Positions 36,883-46,166 of a DNA stretch of 64,000 bases are shown here, in pieces. The notes beneath the pieces were generated by a model. It saw only the letters and a list, made by a program, of their open reading frames with translations, did no database searches and was not told the origin of the DNA. The translations under genes and the position numbers were made by a program. Source of the stretch: Candidatus Endomicrobiellum devescovinae (GTDB taxonomy: Bacteria > Elusimicrobiota > Endomicrobiia > Endomicrobiales > Endomicrobiaceae); the NCBI GenBank assembly GCA_031267795.1, contig JAIRYK010000022.1:1-64000 (forward strand), given 5' to 3'. Each line of letters begins with the position of its first letter. Positions within the stretch are counted from its first letter, which is position 1.

Positions 36883-37818
36883 CTATGCCTGACAGCCTGC
36901 TGAAGCTTTACGTTGCAAAAGCTCCCAACTGTTGTCAACATTTTTCTGAATAGCTTCAAGAATTGGAGCATTCTCAGGCTTGAAAAGATGTTTGAATCTA
37001 CCCTGAGGCTTTAAGAACTCCGTTACAGGTTTCTTTTCTTTGGGCATAACGTTTATTTTGTAAACACCATACTCAACTTCAAAAGAAGGCCAAATACAGG
37101 TTTCAACAGCAAGTCTTGCAAGAGACATTGTATCTTCAGGCTTATAGTTCCAGCCCAGTCTGCATGGCGTCAAAATATTTATAAACGACGAGCCGTCTAT
37201 TGATAAAGCTTTTTGTACTTTTGTTATAAAGTCGTTCCAGTTTCCAACATACGCTTGAGCGACATAAGGAATATTATGAGCTACCATTATCTGTGTTAAA
37301 TCTTTTTTGTTCTGCTCTTTTCCTTGGTGGGCTTTTCCAGCGGGAGCTGTGGTTGTATGCGCACCGAGAGGCGTTGCTCCAGATCTCTGTATGCCAGTGT
37401 TCATATATGCTTCGTTGTTGTAGCATATATAAAGCATTCTATGCCCTCTTTCCATAGCTCCTGATAAAGACTGCAAACCTATATCGTACGTGCCGCCGTC
37501 ACCGCCAAATGCAATAAATCTGATATCTTCCGTTATTTTTCCCTGCTTCTTTAAACTTCTGTAAGCTGTTTCTATACCGCTACATGTCGCCGCAGAATTT
37601 TCAAAAGCACTGTGAAAAAAGGAATTTTTCCAAGCCGTATAGGGGAAGATAGTAGTAGAAACTTCCAAACAACCAGTCGCACTGGTAACAACAACCGGCG
37701 TGTTCCCTGCAGCTATCATAGCCTGTCTAGCGACTATACCTGCTCCGCAACCTGCACAAAGACGATGTCCGCCTGTTACACGTTCCGGATTTTTACTCAA
37801 ATCTTTTAAATTTGCCAT
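36883..37818 (-). CDS. porB: Pyruvate:ferredoxin oxidoreductase, beta subunit
   Basis: A 311-residue thiamine-diphosphate subunit. Cluster ligands appear in LCAGCGAG (C21, C24) and TGCLEV, and the TPP site in GGDGGTYDIGLQ with CYNNEAYMNTG. With PorA, PorD and PorG it oxidises pyruvate to acetyl-CoA and CO2, reducing ferredoxin. It is the last gene of porGDAB and is followed by a terminator. Confidence 0.93.
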   Translation of the reverse strand: MANLKDLSKNPERVTGGHRLCAGCGAGIVARQAMIAAGNTPVVVTSATGCLEVSTTIFPYTAWKNSFFHSAFENSAATCSGIETAYRSLKKQGKITEDIRFIAFGGDGGTYDIGLQSLSGAMERGHRMLYICYNNEAYMNTGIQRSGATPLGAHTTTAPAGKAHQGKEQNKKDLTQIMVAHNIPYVAQAYVGNWNDFITKVQKALSIDGSSFINILTPCRLGWNYKPEDTMSLARLAVETCIWPSFEVEYGVYKINVMPKEKKPVTEFLKPQGRFKHLFKPENAPILEAIQKNVDNSWELLQRKASAGCQA

Positions 37819-37854
37819 TTTATATCTCCTAAAAGCTTAAGCTTTTAAAGCTTT

Positions 37855-39060
37855 CTATTTCTTTCTTACGTTTATATATTCTACTTGATTAGCTGGATTT
37901 TGGGCTCCTGAAGCTATCTTGTCAAGAATCTCATAAACCTCAGATATATGCTTAGTATTGATTTCTCTTCCGCCAAGTCCATAAACATAATTTACAACTT
38001 TAGGGGTTGTAACTCCTGCAGCGTACAAAGAGGACACAACATCCGCATGTAGAGGAGCAAAAGCTCCCGAGCAAGAATCAGCTCTATCCAACACAGCTAT
38101 AGCTTTTACATGAGCCAAATCTTTGGCAATCTGTTCCGTTGGAAAAGGTCTGAAAACTCTTATTTTCAAAAGACCGGCTTTAATACCTTTTTCTCTTAAT
38201 TCGTTTACAACAACTTTTGCAGTTCCAGCTGTTGATCCGATAACTACTATTGCAATTTCAGCGTCGTCAAGCATAAATTTCTCATACATTTCATACTTAC
38301 GTCCAAACGTTTTCTCAAAGTCTTTGGCTACGTTTAAGATTATGTCTTTTGAGTCTCTCATAGCTTGAGCAAGCTGGTATCTATGTTCAAAGTAATAGTC
38401 TTGCAAGTCAATTGAACCTAAAGTGTAAGGCTTTTTGGTGTCCAATAAGTATCTTTCAGGCTTATACTCACCTACAAAAGCTTTTACATCAGCGTCTGGA
38501 TAGAGCTCTACTACTTCCATACAGTGAGAAATAATAAATCCATCGGTCGTTACAAGCGTAGGAAGTTTTGCCTTTTCAGCAATTCTTGTAGCTTGAATCA
38601 TATTGTCATAAGCCTCTTGAGAATTTTCTGAATAAATTTGAATCCAGCCTGAATCTCTTGCACCCATTGTGTCTGACTGGTCGCCGTGAATATTAAGAGG
38701 AGCGGAAATCGCCCTGTTAACTTCTGCCATAACTATAGGAAGCCTCAACCCCGAAGCGATGTAGAGCATTTCCCACATAAGGCACAATCCTTGCGAAGAA
38801 GTACCAGTCATAGCTCTAGCTCCAGCTGCAGAAGCCGCTATAGTCGCTGACATTGCAGAATGTTCGCTTTCAACAGCTACATACTCGCTTTTTACAACGC
38901 CATCTGCGACAAACTGTGAGAATATCTGCACAATTTCTGTCGCAGGGGTTATAGGATACGCCGCTACTACATCCGGCTCTATTTGGTGCATTGCTTCCGC
39001 CATAACTTCGTTGCCTGTTTTTGCAACAAGTTTACCTTTTGAAAAAACTGTCTTTATCAT
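37855..39060 (-). CDS. porA: Pyruvate:ferredoxin oxidoreductase, alpha subunit
   Basis: A 401-residue alpha subunit containing AYPITPATEIVQ, VESEHSAMSATIAASAAGARAMTGTSSQGL (split here by description) and the C-terminal AVLDRADSCSGAFAPL motif. This is the substrate-binding, pyrimidine-domain partner of PorB. Pyruvate rather than 2-ketoisovalerate or 2-oxoglutarate is the likeliest substrate given the complete four-subunit set. Confidence 0.92.
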   Translation of the reverse strand: MIKTVFSKGKLVAKTGNEVMAEAMHQIEPDVVAAYPITPATEIVQIFSQFVADGVVKSEYVAVESEHSAMSATIAASAAGARAMTGTSSQGLCLMWEMLYIASGLRLPIVMAEVNRAISAPLNIHGDQSDTMGARDSGWIQIYSENSQEAYDNMIQATRIAEKAKLPTLVTTDGFIISHCMEVVELYPDADVKAFVGEYKPERYLLDTKKPYTLGSIDLQDYYFEHRYQLAQAMRDSKDIILNVAKDFEKTFGRKYEMYEKFMLDDAEIAIVVIGSTAGTAKVVVNELREKGIKAGLLKIRVFRPFPTEQIAKDLAHVKAIAVLDRADSCSGAFAPLHADVVSSLYAAGVTTPKVVNYVYGLGGREINTKHISEVYEILDKIASGAQNPANQVEYINVRKK

Positions 39061-39097
39061 TTCATTTAACCCCTTGAGGCAAAAAGCCTCTTAATAA

Positions 39098-39415
39098 TTA
39101 TTTCTTTTCTTGTTCCATTGTAATAGCTTGAACTTTAACGGGACATTCTTTAGAGCAAATTCCGCAACCCTTGCAGTGATCGTAATCTATCCCCGTGACA
39201 ACTGTTCCTTTTTTTTCGTCTGGCGCAATTTTTATGGAAGCATCAGGGCATGAAATCCAACAAGTTAAGCAATGTATGCACTTATCTTTGTTCCATACAG
39301 GTCTTATTGAACGCCAGCTCCCAGTATCAAAAGCTGTGGCTGTTCCCGGTTCTACATAATCCCCAACGGGGAGTTCCGCAGCTGTCAATTTTTTATTAGT
39401 ACTTTCTTTATTCAC
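39098..39415 (-). CDS. porD: Pyruvate:ferredoxin oxidoreductase, delta (ferredoxin-like) subunit
   Basis: A 105-residue subunit with two [4Fe-4S] cluster motifs, CIHCLTCWISCPD and CKGCGICSKECP. It relays electrons from the TPP site to external ferredoxin. The N-terminal extension WRSIRPVWNKDKC is typical of PorD. It lies between porG and porA. Confidence 0.93.
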   Translation of the reverse strand: MNKESTNKKLTAAELPVGDYVEPGTATAFDTGSWRSIRPVWNKDKCIHCLTCWISCPDASIKIAPDEKKGTVVTGIDYDHCKGCGICSKECPVKVQAITMEQEKK

Positions 39416-39460
39416 TTTATTCCTCCAAGGAGCAAAAGGCTCCCTATAGTATTTTTAAAT

Positions 39461-40042
39461 TTAACGGCTTTTTACTTCGTCAAAAGCGCGTTTTATAGAT
39501 GAAAGATTCCCATCTATAACTTCAGGTTTGTGTCTGAATTTTGCCATAAGTTTGCCTTTTGTATCTTCAAGAACACCGTTAATATCAAGTGTTCCTATTA
39601 CTTTGACTAAAGCTCCAAGCATAGGCGTATTTGGTATGTCTTTTCCTATTGTTTCACGGGCTATTTGGCTTGCATTTACGACATAAACCTGATTTGCATC
39701 AATTCCGAGCTTTTTAGCAATTTCATCTGAGCTGAAAGAAGTATTTACTATAACTTTGCCGGTAGTTCCTATACCGTCTGTAACCGGCACTGACTCCATA
39801 AGAGAAGGATCCAATATAACAACATAGTTGGGATTTGTAACGCCTGAATGAATTGTTATAGGATCTTCGCTTACTCTATTGAAAGACTGAACTGGCGCTC
39901 CCATTCTCTCCGGACCGTATTCAGGAAAAGCCTGAATATACTTACCTGTTGCTAAAACAGCTTCGGCAAATAAAAGCGCTGCTGTTTTGGCGCCTTGTCC
40001 ACCGCGTCCGTGCCAACGGACTTCAATCATTTTTGCTGACAT
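39461..40042 (-). CDS. porG: Pyruvate:ferredoxin oxidoreductase, gamma subunit
   Basis: A 193-residue gamma subunit beginning IEVRWHGRGGQGAKTAA, with FPEYGPERMGAPVQSF and LDPSLM, the standard PorG signatures. AAGGAG precedes the ATG. It is the first gene of the porGDAB set and follows recR after a 124-base gap. Confidence 0.93.
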   Translation of the reverse strand: MSAKMIEVRWHGRGGQGAKTAALLFAEAVLATGKYIQAFPEYGPERMGAPVQSFNRVSEDPITIHSGVTNPNYVVILDPSLMESVPVTDGIGTTGKVIVNTSFSSDEIAKKLGIDANQVYVVNASQIARETIGKDIPNTPMLGALVKVIGTLDINGVLEDTKGKLMAKFRHKPEVIDGNLSSIKRAFDEVKSR

Positions 40043-40166
40043 TTTTATGCTCCTTTATTGAGAAGTAAAAAGCAAACAACGACATCAGATTAAGCTTATT
40101 TAAAGCTCTTTTCCAATCTCGCTTCTTCTTTTTACACTAATTAATTTTGAGTTTAAAGAACACTCT

Positions 40167-40763
40167 TTACATCTCTTTGCGACCTGCAATTGCACGTGAA
40201 ATAGTTACCTCATCGGCATATTCAATATCCCCGCCAACGGGTAAACCATATCCAAGTCTTGTTACTTTAATACCTAGTTTTTTTATAAGTTCCGCGAGGT
40301 AAACTGCAGTCATTTCGCCTTTAGAATCGGTATCGGTAGCAATTATTACCTCACTAATGTTATCACTTTTTAGTCGTTTTATCAAATTGTCAATTCTTAT
40401 ATCATCAGGACCTACTGCATCTAAAGGAGACAACGCTCCGCCAAGAACAAAATAGAGACCTTTATAATCCTTAACTTTGCTTACTGCTATTAAATCTTGA
40501 GGAGTTTCCACTACGCAAACAGTATTGTGATCTCTTGCTGAATCAGAACATACAGGACATGGGTCATGTTCACTTAGGTTATAGCAAATGCTACAACTTT
40601 TCATTGTCTGCCTTGCTTTGAGTATAGAATCTACAAGCCTGCTTACCTCATTCTCTGACATCTTTAATATATGATAACTTAAGCGTTCTGCCATTTTTGG
40701 TCCTACTCCCGGCATCCTTTTTATTATTTCAATCATTCTTTCTATGGATTGAGGTCTGTTCAT
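40167..40763 (-). CDS. recR: Recombination protein RecR
   Basis: A 198-residue RecR. The helix-hairpin-helix MPGVGPKMAERLSYHIL, the zinc finger C-x2-C/C-x2-C (CSICYNLSEHDPCPVC), and the Toprim domain (VVETPQDLIAV, IIATDTDSKGEMTAVYL) are all present. It acts with RecO in loading RecA at gaps. It lies one base after dnaX, the usual dnaX-recR pair. Confidence 0.95.
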   Translation of the reverse strand: MNRPQSIERMIEIIKRMPGVGPKMAERLSYHILKMSENEVSRLVDSILKARQTMKSCSICYNLSEHDPCPVCSDSARDHNTVCVVETPQDLIAVSKVKDYKGLYFVLGGALSPLDAVGPDDIRIDNLIKRLKSDNISEVIIATDTDSKGEMTAVYLAELIKKLGIKVTRLGYGLPVGGDIEYADEVTISRAIAGRKEM

Positions 40764-40764
40764 A

Positions 40765-42384
40765 TTATTTATTGTCCGTGATCTTTTTAGCGGTAGATTT
40801 AAACTTCTTAGCTATATCTTCTATGTGTTTTGGCACAGCTGTCTTTGCCGTTTCTTTTAAATCTTCTTTAATTGTATATTCAACGGGAGATATAGGTTTT
40901 GCGTCTTTTACTACTATGTCTTCTTGCTTGTTTGGCAAAGCGTTTTTTTCAATCATAACTTTAATTTTTACATTTATTCCTGTCTTTCTTTGGAACAATT
41001 TTGTAATCTGCTCTTGGAATCCCATGATGCCTTCGTAATCAAACTGTCCAGTAACAGACAACTGTATAGACGCATCGCCAGTAACCTTGATTACAGCCTT
41101 TTTTAAAGACTGTGCTGTAAGAGGATGTTTTTTCATTATTTCAGCAACCAATTCGTCCCATACGCTTATTAAGTCGGCAGTCGCAGCAACGTTGTAACTT
41201 TCTTTTATCTCTGCTTGCTCAGTCACGGAGCTTCCAAAACTGCTTTCCTTATTAATAGCATTCTTTTCAAGTTCGGCGATTCTATTTATAAGATCGCTAA
41301 CGTTATAATAAGGTTCAGACATTTTAAGCAAATACATTTCAAGAAGAATTCTCGGCTGGTCGTGCCAACGCATCTCTTCCAAAGCTTTTGACAGCAAATT
41401 GTTCATTCTTATATGGCGTGAAACCGTGAACAAACTCTTTTGAATTTCAAAAAGTTTTTTATCTTCTGTAGAAGTTTCCGCTACTTCTGGATTTATCAAG
41501 TAAATCATAACTTGTCTTAAGTGGTCTCGCAGATCTCTTGCAAACTGCAAAATATTATATCCATCATCGTTAATTTTCTTGACGATTTTTAAAATAGCTT
41601 GAATATCGCCTTTGGCAATATTTTCAGTAACCAAAGCAATTATATCTTTTGGAAGAAGACCAAGAAGCCCTCTTATATATTCGCCTGTTATCTTTCCTGA
41701 ATTTGAAGATACTGCTTGGTCTAATAAACTTAAGGCATCTCTCATAGAACCGCCAGAAGATGCGGTAATAATGCCTAAAGCGTCAGAATCTATCTCAAAA
41801 CCTTCTTTTTGAGCGATGTTTTGTATAGCTGAAGCCATTTCTGAAGCAGCTATAAGTTTAAATCTATATTTTTGACATCTTGAAAGAATAGTAACTGGAA
41901 TTTTATGCTGCTCGGTAGTAGCCATTATAAAAATTACATGGGCAGGAGGCTCTTCCAAAGTTTTAAGGAGTGCATTGAACGCCTGAGTAGTTATCTGATG
42001 CGCTTCGTCTATAATATAAATCTTGTAATTTGAGTGAGCGCTTGCAAACTTTACGTTCTCTCTTAACGCTCTTATTTCGTCTATGCCATTGTTTGACGCA
42101 CCATCTATTTCTAATACGTCAACGCTTGAGCTTTTTGAAACTTCAAGACAGTTTTCGCAAATACCGCAAGGAATAGCAGTAGGACCATTTTTGCAGTTTA
42201 ACGCTTTGGCAAGTATCCTTGCCATAGTTGTTTTCCCACAGCCTCTGGGACCGCTAAACAAATAAGCATGCGATATTCTTTTTTCAGAAATAGCGTTTTT
42301 AAGAGTTTGGGAAATATGGTCCTGCCCTATGACTTCGTCAAAGTTTTGAGGTCTGAATTTTCTTGCTAATCCAAGGTATGACAT
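40765..42384 (-). CDS. dnaX: DNA polymerase III subunit gamma/tau
   Basis: A 539-residue clamp loader ATPase. MSYLGLARKFRPQNFDEVIGQ begins the family, followed by Walker A GPRGCGKT, a four-cysteine zinc module (CKNGP, CGICENC) and YIIDEAHQ. The C-terminal half is degenerate, as usual for tau. The ATG at 42384 follows AAAGGTG; an in-frame start 11 codons upstream is not supported by homologues. recR follows. Confidence 0.93.
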   Translation of the reverse strand: MSYLGLARKFRPQNFDEVIGQDHISQTLKNAISEKRISHAYLFSGPRGCGKTTMARILAKALNCKNGPTAIPCGICENCLEVSKSSSVDVLEIDGASNNGIDEIRALRENVKFASAHSNYKIYIIDEAHQITTQAFNALLKTLEEPPAHVIFIMATTEQHKIPVTILSRCQKYRFKLIAASEMASAIQNIAQKEGFEIDSDALGIITASSGGSMRDALSLLDQAVSSNSGKITGEYIRGLLGLLPKDIIALVTENIAKGDIQAILKIVKKINDDGYNILQFARDLRDHLRQVMIYLINPEVAETSTEDKKLFEIQKSLFTVSRHIRMNNLLSKALEEMRWHDQPRILLEMYLLKMSEPYYNVSDLINRIAELEKNAINKESSFGSSVTEQAEIKESYNVAATADLISVWDELVAEIMKKHPLTAQSLKKAVIKVTGDASIQLSVTGQFDYEGIMGFQEQITKLFQRKTGINVKIKVMIEKNALPNKQEDIVVKDAKPISPVEYTIKEDLKETAKTAVPKHIEDIAKKFKSTAKKITDNK

Positions 42385-42693
42385 GTATGACACCTTTAAC
42401 AGCGGTAATAAAAACAAAAAAATTACTGTGTTTTAAGTTTAGCAAATATAGGACTTTTATTACAATTTTTTGCAATTTTTTTACACAAGAAAGCATTTTT
42501 AATAAAAATATGCGCCTCAGTTTTTTGTTGGGGCACCAAATATAATTTTGACACAGATACGTTTTTTGTGTAGAATTTCTTTCGTTATCTTAATCTTACG
42601 CGTTTTTCTAATTTTTAACTTTTTAGAGAAACTTTGGATCATCTCAAAAAACTTTTCTTTTTGTTTCTAAGTCAATTATAAAAAGAGGTTCTC
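42385..42693. other. Divergent intergenic region between dnaX and the flavoprotein gene
   Basis: About 309 bases without a convincing gene. It holds one clear plus-strand promoter (42548-42576) and several A/T runs. I looked for an SRP RNA, which often lies upstream of dnaX, and did not find its conserved hairpin. Confidence 0.5.
42548..42576 (+). promoter_or_regulatory. Promoter of the flavoprotein-GtrA-glycosyltransferase unit
   Basis: TTGACA at 42548-42553 and TAGAAT at 42571-42576 are separated by 17 bases. The resulting 5' untranslated region would be about 110 bases. Confidence 0.75.
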
Positions 42694-44157
42694 ATGTCTT
42701 CCAAGCGTGCAATAATTATTGGGGCAGGTCCTGCAGGGCTTACGGCAGCTTATGAACTCTTAAACAAAACTGATATCAAACCAATAATAATTGAAGCATC
42801 AAAAGAAATCGGTGGAATTTCAAAAACATACAATTATAAGGGCAATAGAATGGACATGGGAGGACATAGATTCTTCTCAAAGTCTAACAGAGTATTGCAG
42901 TGGTGGCTTGATATTATGCCGTTGCAAACAATGCCTTCAAAAGATGATATATTATTAAACAGAAAACTTATCTTCAAACAATCTAATACGCAAAATAATC
43001 CTGAAACTGAAGACAAAGTAATGTTAATGCGAAGAAGATTATCAAGAATTTTCTTCTTAAGAAAATTTTTTGATTACCCAATATCTTTAAGTTATAAAAC
43101 AATAAAAAACCTTGGTATTACTAGAATTCTTAAGTCAGGCATGAGTTATATATATTCTTTTTTTGTTAAAAGAAATGAAAAATCTCTTGAAGATTTTATT
43201 ATAAATAGATTTGGTAAAGATTTGTATTCAACATTTTTTAAAGATTACACGTATAAAGTTTGGGGAATAGAACCAAATAAAATACCAGCAGACTGGGGTG
43301 TTCAAAGAATAAAGGGTGTTTCTATAATAAAAGTTTTAGAAGATGCATTAAGAAAATTGTTTAACATAAAACAAAAAAATATTGAGACTAGTCTTATAGA
43401 ACAATTCTATTATCCTAAATATGGACCAGGTCATTTTTGGGAAACTACGGCAAACGAAATTAGAAAAAAAGGTGGGGAAATAATTTTTGACCAAACCGTA
43501 TGCAAGATAGTTACAGAAAACAATAAAATAGTGTCTGTTTCTGCAAAAGATCATTTAGGAAACTTACAGAATTATAAAGGTGATTACTTTATAACAGTAG
43601 GATTACTTATGAAAAAGCTTGAACTTTTAAATGATACAAGAATACCATCATATAAGAACATAACTCCTGACTTATGGATTTACATTCAAGAAAAAGATGT
43701 AAAAATAGGGCGTCTTCAAATATTTAACAACTGGAGTCCATATCTTGTAAAAGATTATGAGAATACTGTATGGATAGGGCTTGAATATTTTTGCAATGAA
43801 ACCGATGATTTATGGAGTATGAATGAAAATGATTTTATTAATTTTGCAATAAGCGAACTTGAAAGAATAAACATAATAAAGAAAGAGAATGCTATTGATC
43901 GTTGTTTAGTAAAAGTGCCTAAAGCATATCCAGCCTATTTTGGCTCTTATAATAATTTTGATTTGATAAGAAATTTTACCGATAAATTTGAAAATCTGTT
44001 TCTAGTCGGAAGAAATGGTATGCATAAATATAACAACATGGATCATTCTATGCTTACGTCAATGATAGCTGTTGAGAACATAGCTAACAATATAAAGTAT
44101 AAAGACAACATATGGAAAGTAAACACTGAAGCTAATTACCATGAACAAAAGCAATAA
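42694..44157 (+). CDS. FAD/NAD(P)-dependent oxidoreductase of the protoporphyrinogen oxidase/amine oxidase superfamily
   Basis: A 487-residue flavoprotein. The dinucleotide-binding motif [13 protein letters not shown] lies at residues 10-22, followed by [14 protein letters not shown] and [12 protein letters not shown]. The C-terminal [15 protein letters not shown] segment binds the FAD. Such proteins occur beside GtrA and membrane glycosyltransferases in polyisoprenyl-sugar or surface-glycan loci. The substrate is unknown. An AGAGG site precedes the ATG. It overlaps the GtrA gene by 17 bases. Confidence 0.85.
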   Translation: MSSKRAIIIGAGPAGLTAAYELLNKTDIKPIIIEASKEIGGISKTYNYKGNRMDMGGHRFFSKSNRVLQWWLDIMPLQTMPSKDDILLNRKLIFKQSNTQNNPETEDKVMLMRRRLSRIFFLRKFFDYPISLSYKTIKNLGITRILKSGMSYIYSFFVKRNEKSLEDFIINRFGKDLYSTFFKDYTYKVWGIEPNKIPADWGVQRIKGVSIIKVLEDALRKLFNIKQKNIETSLIEQFYYPKYGPGHFWETTANEIRKKGGEIIFDQTVCKIVTENNKIVSVSAKDHLGNLQNYKGDYFITVGLLMKKLELLNDTRIPSYKNITPDLWIYIQEKDVKIGRLQIFNNWSPYLVKDYENTVWIGLEYFCNETDDLWSMNENDFINFAISELERINIIKKENAIDRCLVKVPKAYPAYFGSYNNFDLIRNFTDKFENLFLVGRNGMHKYNNMDHSMLTSMIAVENIANNIKYKDNIWKVNTEANYHEQKQ

Positions 44158-44545
44158 TATTACAATTCAATTTATAAAATATTTTTTTGCGAGTGCTTTG
44201 GCATTAATAACGGATTTTGCACTTCTCTATATTTTGACAGAATTCTTAAGTTTCTACTATCTGGTTTCTGCTTCTTTGTCATTTACTGCAGGTCTGTTAG
44301 TAACGTATATTTTAAGCAAGAAATATATATTTACAGAAAGTACTATATCAAATACGAAATATGAATTTGCAATTTTTGCAGCAATAGGCATTGTAGGACT
44401 TGGAATAAACAGTTTATCTTTGAAATTTTTGACAGAAAAATTAGGTCTTTATTATATGTACTCTAAATTTATAACTGCATTTATTACATACCTTTGGAAT
44501 TTTTTCTGTAGAAAATATATCCTTTTTAACAGGAGAAACTCTTGA
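44141..44545 (+). CDS. GtrA family membrane protein
   Basis: A 134-residue protein with four predicted transmembrane helices and the GtrA pattern [21 protein letters not shown] and [13 protein letters not shown]. GtrA proteins are thought to help flip polyprenyl-phosphate-linked sugars. It overlaps the flavoprotein gene upstream, and its stop overlaps the TTG start of the following glycosyltransferase locus (TTGA). Confidence 0.88.
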   Translation: MNKSNNITIQFIKYFFASALALITDFALLYILTEFLSFYYLVSASLSFTAGLLVTYILSKKYIFTESTISNTKYEFAIFAAIGIVGLGINSLSLKFLTEKLGLYYMYSKFITAFITYLWNFFCRKYILFNRRNS

Positions 44546-46156
44546 TAATAAGCTTCTTTAGAAACGAAAAAATAAATTTTTCCGTATTAGCTTTCTGTCT
44601 TTCGGCAATTATTTTTGCTGTTTATTTTCACGCTCTTGATTTTGGTTTCACAAATCTAGATGACAATAACAGTCTGCACAGGGTTGCTGGCGACTTGGCA
44701 AAAAAAACAGCTTTTATAGATGTATTTAAAAAAGACGTTATGCTTGGCAAATCTCCAACACCTTACTATCGTCCTATGGTAGCGCTGTCTTTTGTATTTG
44801 ATTATAAAATAGCAGGTGAATCGGAATGGTATTCCCATTTTTCATGCATAGCTCTTCACTGCATAACCACAATTTTGATATTCTTGTTTCTCAAAAAATA
44901 TTTATTAAAAAAACTGTTGCCATCTTTTTTAGCCGCTCTTGTTTTTGCTGTCCACCCTTCTTGTATGTACACAGTCATATGGGCTACAGGAAGAAATGAA
45001 TCTCTTCTTTTAATGAACTTCTTAATATCTTTGATGTTTTTCATTGAATACGTAAATACCAAAAAGCTAGGATTTCTTGTCGCACATATGTTTTTTATTT
45101 TACTGTGCTTCTTTACAAAAGAATCTGGCATTATATTTCCATTTGTTACTTCTTCTTTACTTTTTTCTTACAAAAGAAAAAAACCAACAACTTAAGATAT
45201 ATATTTATTTGATTTGGATTGCTTTGATTTTGTTCTTTATGATTTCAAGGAAGTTGGCTGTCAACCCCGGAGGCTTTTCAATTCCATTTTGCAAAGACGG
45301 TATAGTTATGTTTTTTGATTATTATTCCTCAATGTTTTTTTTTAGAACCCCTTTCGGCGTAGCTAACATGAGTTTAAAGTTATTTTTTTTAGGTCTTTCG
45401 GGCTTCTTGCTTTCTTTATTTTTTGCTTTCTACAATGTAACAAACAAAAAAATTATAAAGAGAAACTCTTTCTTTGTACTCTTAACCCTTATAAGCATAG
45501 GCACAAACTGCATGACAGGAACAAGATTATGGTTTCAAGGCAATAGGATGTATGTTCCAATGTTGGGTGTAATAATTGTCTTCATATCTTTCTTAACTCC
45601 GTATTTAGAAAACAAAAAAACAAAATCTTGAATTATTTATTGTTTTTCTGTTATTATGCTAATTTGTGTTGCAACAAATGTTAAAGCATCGTATAAATTC
45701 AAAAATAGTATCGCATTTTGGGGAAATGTCATAAATGAAAACGGATCTACTGAAATTACTTCTTATAAATTTCACGCTTATGCATTAATGGATAACGGAA
45801 GATTTCAAGAAGCTGTAAATGAATTGCTGCCTATAGCTCAAGGACTAAACTTCGGCTATAGCGAAGTAAACTATGCATTAGGAAGCGCTTTTATGTTGAA
45901 TAAGGATTATGCAAATGCCGCAAAAATATTTGAAATAATAGTTCAAACTAGACAAATGCTTATACCGCAAGTATATGCAAACATCATTTTGGCAATGCAT
46001 TTTTCAAACAATGAAGAAAAGGCAAATTATTACTTTAACGAGTTTATGAAAACCACAAATTTGGATAACACCGCTGCAAACGCTTATATAAACAACTTCA
46101 ATAATTTTATAAATACGCAAAGAGAAATTGATCTGTCGCGACCAAAAACTGTATAA
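44542..46156 (+). pseudogene. GT-C-like membrane glycosyltransferase with TPR tail, frameshifted and interrupted by a stop
   Basis: Three pieces form one gene. The first (TTG at 44542, AGGAG upstream) has repeated transmembrane helices and motifs FTNLDDN, YYRPMVALSF, FAVHPSCMYTVIWATGRNE resembling O-mannosyltransferase-type proteins. At an A7 run near 45178-45184 the frame shifts, and the sequence continues as NQQLKIYIYLIWIALILFFM to a TGA at 45629-45631. The same frame then resumes at 45632 with a TPR-like tail (ALMDNGRFQEAVNELLPIAQ). Removing one A and reading through the TGA would restore about 537 codons. Confidence 0.75.
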
Positions 46157-46166
46157 ATTTATATTT

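Noticed and set aside
42385-42693. SRP RNA upstream of dnaX
   Set aside because: The position is suggestive, but the conserved GGAA/AGCA apical hairpin is not seen on either strand.
45629-45631. TGA read as a sense codon
   Set aside because: TGA ends several intact genes here, including trpE and ftsK, and the same locus has a separate frameshift, so decay is simpler than recoding.
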